Below are positions 18,987 to 27,317 of a DNA stretch of 64,000 bases, one piece after another. A program made the translations under genes and the position numbers. Numbering within the stretch: position 1 is the stretch's first letter; the number at the start of each line of letters is the position of its first letter. The notes under the pieces were generated by a model, which was given only the letters and a program-made list of their open reading frames with translations, did not search any database and had not been told where the DNA came from. This DNA comes from CAZOZZ01 sp965262425 (GTDB lineage Bacteria; Acidobacteriota; Terriglobia; 20CM-2-55-15), in the NCBI GenBank assembly GCA_965262425.1, contig OZ253536.1:4588001-4652000 (forward strand), given 5' to 3'.

Positions 18987-19056
18987 GTTGTTTGTCCTTT
19001 TTTCGAGAGTCGACATTCTACGTCCGTACGCCGTTGAAAATCGACCGTAAACAGGC

Positions 19057-20928
19057 TTGAGACGGAATCTCCCCTTCGTGATATCTTTTCTGCCCATGCT
19101 CCTCTTGATCGTCTTACTCATGATGCAATCGTCTCTGGACTACGGTTTGTTGCAGATCGAGGATTCGCGTGCCGTCGATGTTTCGGCGCTCGTCGAAGCC
19201 CTCGGGCATCCGGATGCGGCAATCCAGCGTCAGGCGGTGCGGGCCCTCGGCCGGTTCGAGCGGCCTGAATACGGGTCCGCCGTCGCTGCGCTGCTGAAGG
19301 TCGAGGACGCCCGCGTCCGTCGGGAAGCTGTCAACGCTCTGGGTCAGATGGGTGTCCCGATGGATTTCGTCGGGATGCTTGAAGACGAACGCGATCCTCA
19401 CGTGCGGGCCGTCATCTACCGGACCATGGGCCGTTTGCCCGGAGCCGTCGAGAGCGTTCTTCTAGAAGGGCTCGCCGACGAAGACCCGATTGTTCGGGCC
19501 GGGGCTGCTGCCGGCATCGAAGCTCATTTCAGAAACGCCCGCGATGCCCAACCCGCCGAAGCAACACTCGAAGCTGTGCGTGCCGCGGTGCAGGAAGACC
19601 GCAGCCCGCTGGTCCGGAGGTTGGCACTTCAGACCTTGAATATCGTCGACGATGAGGATCCGGAAACGCTGGCGTCCGCCGGCTCCGATGAGGACCCCCA
19701 GGTCCGGCGACTGGCGATTCTCGCATCGGAACGCTGGCGCGACGATCCTTCGTATATTGTCCGTTACGAGGCGCTCCGGCTGGATCCGAATTGTGAACGG
19801 GCGCGCGCCGCTCTCAATGACGAGAGCGAGCACGTTGCTCTGATGGCTGTCGACCGATTGGGTGAGCTGGGATGTGCGACCGGAATTATCGCGAGCGTGA
19901 CGGATCGCGGGAAGACCTGGCGGATGCGTTCGCGCGCGCTCCTCGCGCTGGCGAGGGTGGACGTCGATGCCGCGTTAGAGCGCCTCTACAGATTTATGGG
20001 TGATGGTCGCTGGCAGGTTCGCGCCTATGCGGCGCGCGCCGCCAAGCTGTTGGGTGACGACGAGGCGTTGAACATTCTGGTTCGAGACCGTCATCCGAAC
20101 GTCGTTGCGGCAGCCTTACGGCACTATGGCGATGCTGTCGGCGCACTGGAATCCTGGGATTACGGGTTGATCGTTGAAGCCACATCTCTGCTGGATGATG
20201 CCTCGGAGGTGGGCCCTGGACCCGGCCTGCTGGCCGCCCTCGGGCGCATCACCGCCGAAGGACGAGCCACGTCCAGGGATCCCCGCCGCCGACTTCTCGA
20301 GCGGCTGCGCGAATACGGAGATCCCTCGATGGCCGTTCGAATTCAGCCGCTTCTCGGCGACTTTGACCCGGTGATCGCCGAACTGGCGGCCGAGATCGTT
20401 TCGGAGTGGACTGGTCGCGTGGTCAGCCCCAGTGTCATCCGCTACGAACCGCTTGCGCTTCCCGAGGAGGCTTTCGTCGATGCCCTGAACGGTGCCACCG
20501 CCCTTGTCAAGATGGAGCGGGAAGGGACGTTCACGCTGGAATTGCTGCCCTCTGAAGCCCCTGCCACGGTGGCGATCTTTACCTCGCTGGCCGACGGCGG
20601 CTTTTACAACGGCCTGACGTTTCATCGCGTCGTGCCGAACTTCGTCATTCAGGGTGGCAGCGCTGGAGCCAACGAGTATGTCGGCGACGGGCCATTCATG
20701 CGCGATGAGGTCGGACTCGTCTCGCACCTCCGCGGTACCGTCGGTATTTCAACCCGCGGACGGGACACAGGCGATGCGCAGATCTTCATCAACCTGGTCG
20801 ACAATTACCGCCTCGACCACAACTACACGGTGTTTGCCCGCGTGATCGAGGGAATGGACGTTGTAGATCGGATTCAGGAAGGCTCGACCATTGATTCGAT
20901 CGAGATCATCCGATGGATCTTCCAGTAG
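19057..20928 (+). CDS. HEAT-repeat protein fused to a cyclophilin-type peptidyl-prolyl isomerase
   Basis: A predicted protein of 623 residues. A hydrophobic N-terminus (FVISFLPMLLLIVLLMM) would direct export. About 400 residues of HEAT/PBS-type repeats follow (ALGHPDAAIQRQAVRALG, SDEDPQVRRLAILAS and others). The C-terminal ~150 residues form a cyclophilin domain: FYNGLTFHRVVPNFVIQGG, a GTVGIS strand, DAQIFINLVDN and VFARVIEGMDVVD. It should catalyse Xaa-Pro isomerisation on exported proteins, with the HEAT solenoid as a docking arm. The start is uncertain: TTG at 19057 gives an Arg-Arg signal, while ATG at 19096 gives a shorter hydrophobic N-terminus. Confidence 0.85.
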   Translation: MRRNLPFVISFLPMLLLIVLLMMQSSLDYGLLQIEDSRAVDVSALVEALGHPDAAIQRQAVRALGRFERPEYGSAVAALLKVEDARVRREAVNALGQMGVPMDFVGMLEDERDPHVRAVIYRTMGRLPGAVESVLLEGLADEDPIVRAGAAAGIEAHFRNARDAQPAEATLEAVRAAVQEDRSPLVRRLALQTLNIVDDEDPETLASAGSDEDPQVRRLAILASERWRDDPSYIVRYEALRLDPNCERARAALNDESEHVALMAVDRLGELGCATGIIASVTDRGKTWRMRSRALLALARVDVDAALERLYRFMGDGRWQVRAYAARAAKLLGDDEALNILVRDRHPNVVAAALRHYGDAVGALESWDYGLIVEATSLLDDASEVGPGPGLLAALGRITAEGRATSRDPRRRLLERLREYGDPSMAVRIQPLLGDFDPVIAELAAEIVSEWTGRVVSPSVIRYEPLALPEEAFVDALNGATALVKMEREGTFTLELLPSEAPATVAIFTSLADGGFYNGLTFHRVVPNFVIQGGSAGANEYVGDGPFMRDEVGLVSHLRGTVGISTRGRDTGDAQIFINLVDNYRLDHNYTVFARVIEGMDVVDRIQEGSTIDSIEIIRWIFQ

Positions 20929-20953
20929 AAAAGTAGACAAGAGGAGGTGTTCG

Positions 20954-22000
20954 ATGACAATTGGGCGAATTTTTGCGCCAAGTGTTGCGGTGGTGCTGCT
21001 CATTGCGGCTCCCGTGGCCGCGCAGGAACCGGCAGCATGGGGAGAGGAACTCATCTTCCATACTTTTTCCATCGCGGCTGTAGATCTCGAAACGGGCGAG
21101 GCGGGCGTGACGGTAACGACTCGGAACCCGTGTGTGGGGAACGGCGTGCCCTGGGTCCGGGTCGGCGTCGGTGCGGTCGCAACCCAGGCGTCGACGCGGA
21201 CCGAATACGGCTACGAGTTGCTGGATCTCATGGCCGAAGGAGTTTCCCCCGCCGATGCGCTCGAGCAACGTCTGGCAGCCGACGAGAACGCGATGCGCCG
21301 ACAGATTGGCGTCATCGGCGTAGACGGCCGGTCGGCACAGCACACCGGAACCCAGAGTTCCTGGGCCGGGCATCGCTCTGGCCGAACCTACGTGGCTCAG
21401 GGGAACTCGTTGGTCGGTCCCGAGGTGATCGAAGCCGTAGCGCGCACGTTCGAGGCGAGCGAAGGTAAGCACAGGCAGCTCGCCGACCGCCTCATCGAGG
21501 CACTGAACGCCGGTCACGTCCTCGGAGGCGACGCCCGCCATGGTGAGACGCAGTCGGCGGCCGTGATCGTGGCGGATCCGCGCCCCGGTCGGGCGCGACG
21601 GCAGGACGGGATGACGGTCCAGATCAACGTATGCGAGCACCCCGATCCAGTGGGTGAGATGCGCAGAATTTATAACACGATCTCAGAAACCCTGGGATTC
21701 CGCACCCTTCAGCAGGAGACGGGCAACGATGTCTTCCAGTTGAAGCTGATGCTCCACGCGCTGGGCTTCTTCCGTCCTGATGAGGAGGCGCTTGCGACCG
21801 ACGACGGTGAAAGGAATCGCTACACCCAGGAGGCGGTGGACGCCGTCGACAAATTCCGTTCCGAGCAGGGATGGCGGACCACTGTCCCCGGTTTCGTCGA
21901 CGCCGAAACCGTGGCGACCTTGTGGAGCAAGCTCGAGGAAGCAGGGAAGGCCGACGCCATGCGCGAGCGCCTGCTGGAGATTCAGCGAATCCGACGTTGA
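20954..22000 (+). CDS. DUF1028 protein with C-terminal peptidoglycan-binding-like domain, exported
   Basis: A protein of 348 residues with a strong Shine-Dalgarno (GAGGAGGT) and a signal peptide ending in AAPVAAQ. Residues ~33-250 match the DUF1028 family (Ntn-hydrolase-like): FHTFSIAAVDLETGEAGVTV, the GVGAVATQA segment, then GNSLVGPEVIEA and a LGGDARHGETQSAAVIV block. The last ~100 residues (FQLKLMLHALGFF..., TQEAVDAVDKFRSEQGW) look like a peptidoglycan-binding domain. It follows the HEAT-cyclophilin gene by 25 bases, so co-transcription is likely. The biochemical role of DUF1028 is unknown. Confidence 0.84.
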   Translation: MTIGRIFAPSVAVVLLIAAPVAAQEPAAWGEELIFHTFSIAAVDLETGEAGVTVTTRNPCVGNGVPWVRVGVGAVATQASTRTEYGYELLDLMAEGVSPADALEQRLAADENAMRRQIGVIGVDGRSAQHTGTQSSWAGHRSGRTYVAQGNSLVGPEVIEAVARTFEASEGKHRQLADRLIEALNAGHVLGGDARHGETQSAAVIVADPRPGRARRQDGMTVQINVCEHPDPVGEMRRIYNTISETLGFRTLQQETGNDVFQLKLMLHALGFFRPDEEALATDDGERNRYTQEAVDAVDKFRSEQGWRTTVPGFVDAETVATLWSKLEEAGKADAMRERLLEIQRIRR

Positions 22001-22035
22001 AGGCCAGACGGGTTTGACAGATGTCGCAGGACAGC

Positions 22036-22066
22036 GTGTCGGGGTGGCCGTCCCTGGCCACCCGCG
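22036..22066. repeat. 31-base GGTGGCC-GGCCACC hairpin repeat (copy 1)
   Basis: gtgtcggggtggccgtccctg and the following ten bases are repeated exactly at 58424-58454. The core GGTGGCC...GGCCACC can form a 7-bp stem with a six-base loop. It lies between the convergent DUF1028 and NHL genes. The rest of 22001-22171 shows only a short GC-rich stretch. Confidence 0.7.
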
Positions 22067-22171
22067 TCAAAGACGCGGCGGAGGCTAACGAACATGCCTC
22101 CGGCCGTAACCCTTCAAGCACGCGGGCGGCCCCGGGGGGGCGCGCTCCCCCACGCTTTATCTTGGTTCGGT

Positions 22172-23311
22172 CTACTGCTTGACGTACTTGGTCAATCCGC
22201 CACCGGCGACCGGCCGGGACCCCGGCCCTTCAGCCGCGTACACGTTGCCTTCGGCATCGACTGCGACACCTTCCCCCGCAGCGCCCTGTGGTCGATTGTC
22301 GGTCTCATGTGGTGGGATGAAGGCTGTGACCCTGTCTTCGGTTGTGCTCCCGATACGGATGCCCGTCTTCCATCCCGGGTGGCGCTCGGGCGTCGACTCC
22401 GAATCGATTGCGTACAGGGTATCGTTGGCGTCGATGAACAAGCCGCTCACGCGACTGAACTGGTCGAACGAGTCGAGGAAATTTCCCTCCTGGTCGAATA
22501 TCTGGATGCGATGGTTTCCGCGGTCGGCGACGAAGAGACGTCCCTGGGAGTCGAACTCGAGCGCATGGGGCGTTCTGAACTCGCCCGGCGCCGTGCCGAT
22601 CTGTCCCCACTCCTTGATGTATTCTCCGTCCCTGGTGAACTTGACAATGCGTCCCGTTGAGCCTTCGGGCGGATTGTCGTTCTGACCGCTGTGTCCGTCC
22701 GCGACGAAGATGTCGCCGTTCGGCGCGGTGATTACATCGCAGGGTTGGTTGAAGGTGTCCGGACCGCTGCCGGCCACGCCCGCCGTTCCCAGCCTCATCA
22801 AGACCTCGCCTTCCGGGTTGAACTTGATCACCTGGTGGCCCTTCGTCCCTTCCTCGTTACCTTGCGAATCGGTCACCCAGACGTTGCCGTCGCTGTCGAC
22901 GTGGAGTCCGTGAGGAAGCACGAACATTCCCGCCCCAAAGCTCGTCAGAACCTCGCCTGACGATTTATCGAACTTGAGGATCGGCCGAACGTCCGACGTA
23001 TCGCAGCCCCCGGCGAGGGCGTTGCCGCCACAACGGTCATACGCCCAGACGTGCCCGTCGGGACCGATATCGATGCCCGCCGTCGACCCCCATGTCCTGC
23101 CGTCGGGCAGCGGTCCCCACTCGGTGATCACCGTTGGATTAGGATTTGGCAGGTCGTTCGCGGCCGGATCGGTGGCGGCTGGATCGACATCGGCCGTGGC
23201 GACGTCGACCGGATCGACGACATCGCTCTCGGAGCCCGCCCCGCATCCCCACAACGCGATGAGGACGATGCTTCCGGTAAGCGTGAGTTTCAAACGACGG
23301 GGCACGGTCAT
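22172..23311 (-). CDS. NHL-repeat lipoprotein
   Basis: A protein of 379 residues. A lipoprotein signal (LIALWGC) is followed by a Val/Asp/Ala-rich linker and six NHL-type blades, for example GEFRTPHALEFDSQGRLFVADRGNHRIQIFD. Metal- or ligand-coordinating residues as in peptidyl-alpha-hydroxyglycine lyase are possible but not demonstrated. The ATG at 23311 has AGGAGG seven bases upstream; an in-frame start at 23461 would hide the lipobox. It is probably the last gene of the leftward operon that starts with the DUF1592 gene, and it begins 28 bases after the P1 peptidase stop. Confidence 0.85.
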   Translation of the reverse strand: MTVPRRLKLTLTGSIVLIALWGCGAGSESDVVDPVDVATADVDPAATDPAANDLPNPNPTVITEWGPLPDGRTWGSTAGIDIGPDGHVWAYDRCGGNALAGGCDTSDVRPILKFDKSSGEVLTSFGAGMFVLPHGLHVDSDGNVWVTDSQGNEEGTKGHQVIKFNPEGEVLMRLGTAGVAGSGPDTFNQPCDVITAPNGDIFVADGHSGQNDNPPEGSTGRIVKFTRDGEYIKEWGQIGTAPGEFRTPHALEFDSQGRLFVADRGNHRIQIFDQEGNFLDSFDQFSRVSGLFIDANDTLYAIDSESTPERHPGWKTGIRIGSTTEDRVTAFIPPHETDNRPQGAAGEGVAVDAEGNVYAAEGPGSRPVAGGGLTKYVKQ

Positions 23312-23339
23312 GGTGGCCTCCTGGGACAATAGAAAACTT

Positions 23340-24383
23340 TCAGTTGTGAAGGTCGCTGTAGGCGGGAAATCCGGGAAGAGAAGTCGCGCGTTTAACTCCG
23401 CGTAGGATCGCTTCGGCAAGAGCTTCCGCCGCCAGCGCACCGACGGTGCCGAGGTTGGCATCGCTGTCGGAAGTTCCGGTCGAGAGGGCGAATACGATGT
23501 CGCCGTCGCCGGGTGTATGAGCGGGATAGATCGTTCGTGCCAGTGCGTCTTGAGCCATTTGCGCGACCTTGGTCATCTCGGTCTTGGTGAACCTGGCGTT
23601 TGTGGCGACGATGCCGAGGGTCGTGTTGTGCCCTTCCCGGGCCCGGGCCCGGTGGCCCGACCGGATGACCTTTCTCATGTCCGCGAAGCTGCTGCCGTCC
23701 TCGTTCCTTGCTCCGGCGACGATTTGCCCGGTACTCGGGTCGACGACATCTCCGGCGCAGTTGACCGCTGCTATCGCTCCTACGACCACGCCGTCGACAT
23801 GAATGCTCGACGTTCCAAGACCACCCTTCATTGCGCGTGCCATCCCCATCATCTTTCCGACGGTGGCGCCTCGGCCGGCACCGACACTTCCTTCGGCAAC
23901 GCGTCCGGTGGCGGCCGCTTCGCATGCCGCGTATCCGGCTCCCGCGTCGGGAAAGATCCGGGGATCACCGATTCCCAGATCGTAAAGGATGGCTGCTGGT
24001 ACGATCGGTACGTGGACCGGTCCTACCGCGTAACCGATGTCCCGTTCGGCGAGATAACGAACGACGCCGGTAGCCGCGTCCAGGCCGAAAGCGCTGCCGC
24101 CCGCGAGCAGGATGGCGTGGACTTCCTGTACGGTGTTGACCGGATCCAAAAGGTCTGTTTCACGCGTGCCCGGTGCTGAACCCCGTACATCCACTCCGGC
24201 AATCGCGCCCGACCCGGTCAGAACAACGGTGCAGCCGGTCGGCCGATCCGCGTGCGTGAAGTGCCCGACCTCGATTCCCTCGACGTCGGTGATGCCGCTC
24301 CGGTCAGGGTTGTCTTGAGGCGTCTGAACCATCAGATACGCGGCTCCTCCCAGCAAAGACTTTCCGAACACTCGTCGATCCAT
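23340..24383 (-). CDS. P1-family peptidase (DmpA/S58 type)
   Basis: A protein of 347 residues resembling the DmpA family of Ntn-fold aminopeptidases that self-cleave before a Ser/Thr nucleophile. The likely cleavage region is KGGLGTSSIHVDG, and ILLAGGSAFGLDAATGV and GHNTTLGIVATNA are characteristic. The N-terminus RRVFGKSLLGG resembles a Tat signal. Its start shares one base with the ankyrin stop codon (TGATG), so translation is coupled. It would trim N-terminal or D-amino acids from peptides outside the cytoplasm. Its place beside an ankyrin gene recurs in neither direction on the right-hand module, which lacks it. Confidence 0.87.
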   Translation of the reverse strand: MDRRVFGKSLLGGAAYLMVQTPQDNPDRSGITDVEGIEVGHFTHADRPTGCTVVLTGSGAIAGVDVRGSAPGTRETDLLDPVNTVQEVHAILLAGGSAFGLDAATGVVRYLAERDIGYAVGPVHVPIVPAAILYDLGIGDPRIFPDAGAGYAACEAAATGRVAEGSVGAGRGATVGKMMGMARAMKGGLGTSSIHVDGVVVGAIAAVNCAGDVVDPSTGQIVAGARNEDGSSFADMRKVIRSGHRARAREGHNTTLGIVATNARFTKTEMTKVAQMAQDALARTIYPAHTPGDGDIVFALSTGTSDSDANLGTVGALAAEALAEAILRGVKRATSLPGFPAYSDLHN

Positions 24384-25927
24384 CAGTTGTTTGCGCCCAG
24401 TTTTCGGAGCAGTTCCGCGGCTTCCTGCATCTCGGGGGAAGGCCCACCCCGACCCCTGCCTCCTCCGCGAGTCATGGATAACGGGGTTCGTCCGGCCTGG
24501 TTCTCCACGTTCAGGTCGGCGCCTCTGTCGGCGAGCAGCTGAATGAGGTCGCTGAATCCGCTGGTCGCCGCCCCGTGCAGGGCGGTGTCGCCGGCCTGGT
24601 TGGCATCGTTCAGGTCCGCGCCCGCCTCGAGCAACAGAGTGACGGCTTCCACGACCCGGTTCTCGGGGCGGGGGAACGGGAGATATCCGCCGTCCGCCTC
24701 GGGGGCTTTGAACACATCCACCGGACGAACCTGGCGCTCGACCCGGATTCCCGCCGTCACCATCATCGGTGTCGTCCCATCCAGAATGGCGGCCGCCGGA
24801 TCGGCACCGCCGGCGGTCAGTGCCCGCATGATTTCGACTTCGAGATAGTTGGCCGCCACGAACAGAGGCGTCCCCCCGGCCATCTTGCTCGACAGAGCCC
24901 AGTCCAGATCACCGTGTCGACGGACCGGAGAGCCTTTCGTCATCGGCAGATTCGGATCCGCACCGTGGTCCAGGAGCGTGTTCACCACCTGAAGGTTTCC
25001 GCTCAATGCGGCGGCATGCAACGAGGTGAATCCTCCGCCCGCGGCGTTGGGGTCCGCGCCTGCTTCCAGCAGCAATCGGACGACCCGTTCGTGGCCGCCG
25101 AACGCTGCCACGACCAGCGCCGAGTGGCCGTCGGCGGATGCGGAGTTCACGTCCGCTCCCGCCGCGAGAAGCAGACGGGCGGAATCCGGATCTCCCACCC
25201 TCGCGGCAAATAACAATGCCCGGCTCCCGCCCACATCCAGCGGGTCCCCGATCGCCTTCGATGTCTGTACGCCCTCTCGGGTCCCCCGGTCCAGCATGAC
25301 GATGCGATTACGCGTGCTCGTCCGGGCATGGACGTCGGCGCCGTATCGGAGCAGCACCTCGACCACGTCGGCATGTTGTTGCGATACCGCCCACATGAGG
25401 GCCGTCTGCCCACGCGTTCGCTCATTCGCGTTGACGTCGGCGCCGAATTCCAACAGCGCGCGCACCGTTTCGATTCGGCCCGTGCGCGCGGCCTGCATCA
25501 GGGGTGTCACTCCGGCCTCACTCGCGGCGTCGGGGTCGGCCCCGGCTCCGAGCAATGTGCCCGCGACGTCGGCGTTCCCGTTCGCCGCTGCCAGCGCGAG
25601 TGGAGTGATTCCCAGGTCGGTGGCCGCGTTGACGTTGGCGCCCGAGTCGATCAGCATCCCGACGGTGTCCGCATCATCCCGGTAGACCGCCCAGTGCAAC
25701 GCGGTCGCCCCATCGCCTTCGGGTGCATTCACGTCTACCTGTTGTTCGAGCAGGGTTCGAACGGCGGGCCGGTCGCTCCGCTTGACCGCTTCCACCAGTT
25801 GAATCTGGCCGGCAGCGGGGAGGTTGGGGGCCAGCAGGAGGAGAAGTAAGAGAAAAAGGGAGGAGAGGACTCTTGCGCTTTGTTGCGGGAAGAGGGGACA
25901 GACGCCTCTGTCCACACGTGACATCAT
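24383..25927 (-). CDS. Exported ankyrin-repeat protein (left module)
   Basis: A protein of 514 residues. A hydrophobic signal (SSLFLLLLLLLAPNLPAAG) precedes about ten ankyrin repeats with the pattern DGATALHWAVYRDDADTVGMLIDSGANVNA. A Gly/Arg-rich stretch (RGGGRGRGG) lies near the C-terminus. Exported ankyrin proteins usually provide protein-binding surfaces. The start ATG at 25927 has GAGGT upstream. The first codons overlap a short palindrome (25894-25913), which may have extended the N-terminus. It follows the DUF1552 gene by 67 bases and is paralogous to the gene at 33935-35548. Confidence 0.9.
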   Translation of the reverse strand: MMSRVDRGVCPLFPQQSARVLSSLFLLLLLLLAPNLPAAGQIQLVEAVKRSDRPAVRTLLEQQVDVNAPEGDGATALHWAVYRDDADTVGMLIDSGANVNAATDLGITPLALAAANGNADVAGTLLGAGADPDAASEAGVTPLMQAARTGRIETVRALLEFGADVNANERTRGQTALMWAVSQQHADVVEVLLRYGADVHARTSTRNRIVMLDRGTREGVQTSKAIGDPLDVGGSRALLFAARVGDPDSARLLLAAGADVNSASADGHSALVVAAFGGHERVVRLLLEAGADPNAAGGGFTSLHAAALSGNLQVVNTLLDHGADPNLPMTKGSPVRRHGDLDWALSSKMAGGTPLFVAANYLEVEIMRALTAGGADPAAAILDGTTPMMVTAGIRVERQVRPVDVFKAPEADGGYLPFPRPENRVVEAVTLLLEAGADLNDANQAGDTALHGAATSGFSDLIQLLADRGADLNVENQAGRTPLSMTRGGGRGRGGPSPEMQEAAELLRKLGANN

Positions 25928-25974
25928 ACGCTTACCTCTGCTCCTAGGTTTTGGGGACACAGGTGTCAGTCCCC
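25894..25974. repeat. Paired GGGGAC-type palindromes around the ankyrin start
   Basis: Two short palindromes flank the start codon at 25927. One is ggggacagacgcctctgtcc (25894-25913), inside the coding region. The other is ggggacacaggtgtcagtcccc (25953-25974), in the intergenic gap. They share the GGGGACA core and could form hairpins in the mRNA around the ribosome binding site. Confidence 0.5.
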
Positions 25975-25994
25975 CCTGCGTCCCGCGTTTCGGG

Positions 25995-27317
25995 TCAATC
26001 AATGTTGAGCGGGCCCGTGCTGTCGCCGATCTCCTCGATGGGCGCACCGAGTTTGTCCAGCAGGGTCATGTGCAGGTTCGCCATCGGAGTCTCGTCCGCA
26101 AATCGGATATGGCGCCCTGGCTTGAGCCGACCTGCACCACCACCGGCAATCAGGAGCGGCAGGTTCTTCTGAGAATGGGCGTTGCCGTCGCTCATGCCGG
26201 CCCCATAGATGATTGCGACTTGATCCAGGAGGGATCCGTCGCCGTCCGGCGTCGCTGCCAGCCTGTCCAGGTAATACTTGAACAGAGTGACGTGAAACTC
26301 GTTGATCCTGGCGCATCGCTCCATCCGTTCCGGATCGTTTCGATGGTGCGATATCGGGTGGTGGGCATCTGGAACTCCGATTTCCGGGTAGGATCGGCCG
26401 CTCAATTCACGACCATACATGAACGTCGCGACGCGAGTCACATCCCCCTGGTAGCCCAGCACCTGTACGTCGAACATCAACTTCGCGTGCTCTTCAAACG
26501 TCGCCGGGATTCCGGACGGTCGGCTTACCGCCGGGAGTTCCACGTTGTATGCGGCAGCCTTCTGGATGCGCTGTTCGACGTCACGAATGTTCTCCAGGTA
26601 TCCCTCGAGCTTGGTGCGATCGGCCGGTCCGACCTCCTGTTTCAGGCTGGCAACTTCACCGAGCAGCGAATCCAGAATGCTGCCCTTTTCCTCGACGCGG
26701 GCACGCCTGGCGACCGGGTCGGTGGTGTCATCGCCGAACAACCTTTCGAAGGCGGCCGCCGGGTCCGTCTCCATGGGCAATGGCTCGGTTGGGCCCGCCC
26801 AGGAGATTGTTCCCGTATAGATGCAGCTTCCATAATCACAGACGGTCCCGAACTCCACCGACTCCAACGCAAGTTCGAGCGACGGCAGTGCGGTGTCCTG
26901 GCCCAATACTCTCGCCGCGATCTGGTCCATCGACGTGCCGGCCCGGAGCTTGCGGTAGGGGAACACATCCGTGAGGAACTTGGTACTGGCCTTCGCATGG
27001 GAAAAGTCGGAAGTACCCGGCGGCGGCGGCGGGGTGCTGTCCAACTCGCTCAACACCAGCAGGTAATCCCGAAACGGCTCCAGCGGCTTCAGTATTCGTG
27101 TGAACTCGAACGCCTTCCCGTCGGTTTCCGGGAACCACTGTTGGACCGTAACCCCATTCGGTACGTATACCGCTCCGAAGCGCATCACCGGTGCCGCGGG
27201 CGTCTGGCTGAGAGCCGTCGCCGCCGGCACCATGGCATCCAGCAGCGGCAAGGCCACCGCGGCTCCCAGGCCGCGTAGCAGCGTACGGCGGGAAATAGCC
27301 TTCTTCGTGATAATCAT
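25995..27317 (-). CDS. DUF1552 protein, Tat-exported (left module)
   Basis: A protein of 440 residues. A Tat-type signal (SRRTLLRGLGAAVALPLLDA) precedes the DUF1552 domain. Recognisable segments are LKPLEPFRDYLLVLSELDS, HAKASTKFLTDV, RAGTSMDQIAARVLG and the C-terminal GAGMSDGNAHSQKNLPLLIAGG block. The function is unknown; the fold is suspected to be alkaline-phosphatase- or sulfatase-like. The start overlaps the DUF1592 stop as ATGA, so the two proteins are made together. A longer frame from 27380 would lie within the DUF1592 gene and is rejected. It is paralogous to 32549-33919. Confidence 0.88.
   Translation of the reverse strand: MIITKKAISRRTLLRGLGAAVALPLLDAMVPAATALSQTPAAPVMRFGAVYVPNGVTVQQWFPETDGKAFEFTRILKPLEPFRDYLLVLSELDSTPPPPPGTSDFSHAKASTKFLTDVFPYRKLRAGTSMDQIAARVLGQDTALPSLELALESVEFGTVCDYGSCIYTGTISWAGPTEPLPMETDPAAAFERLFGDDTTDPVARRARVEEKGSILDSLLGEVASLKQEVGPADRTKLEGYLENIRDVEQRIQKAAAYNVELPAVSRPSGIPATFEEHAKLMFDVQVLGYQGDVTRVATFMYGRELSGRSYPEIGVPDAHHPISHHRNDPERMERCARINEFHVTLFKYYLDRLAATPDGDGSLLDQVAIIYGAGMSDGNAHSQKNLPLLIAGGGAGRLKPGRHIRFADETPMANLHMTLLDKLGAPIEEIGDSTGPLNID

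Noticed and set aside
25824..27278. 484-residue open frame on the plus strand
   Set aside because: Antisense to the DUF1552 and ankyrin genes; no recognisable domain.
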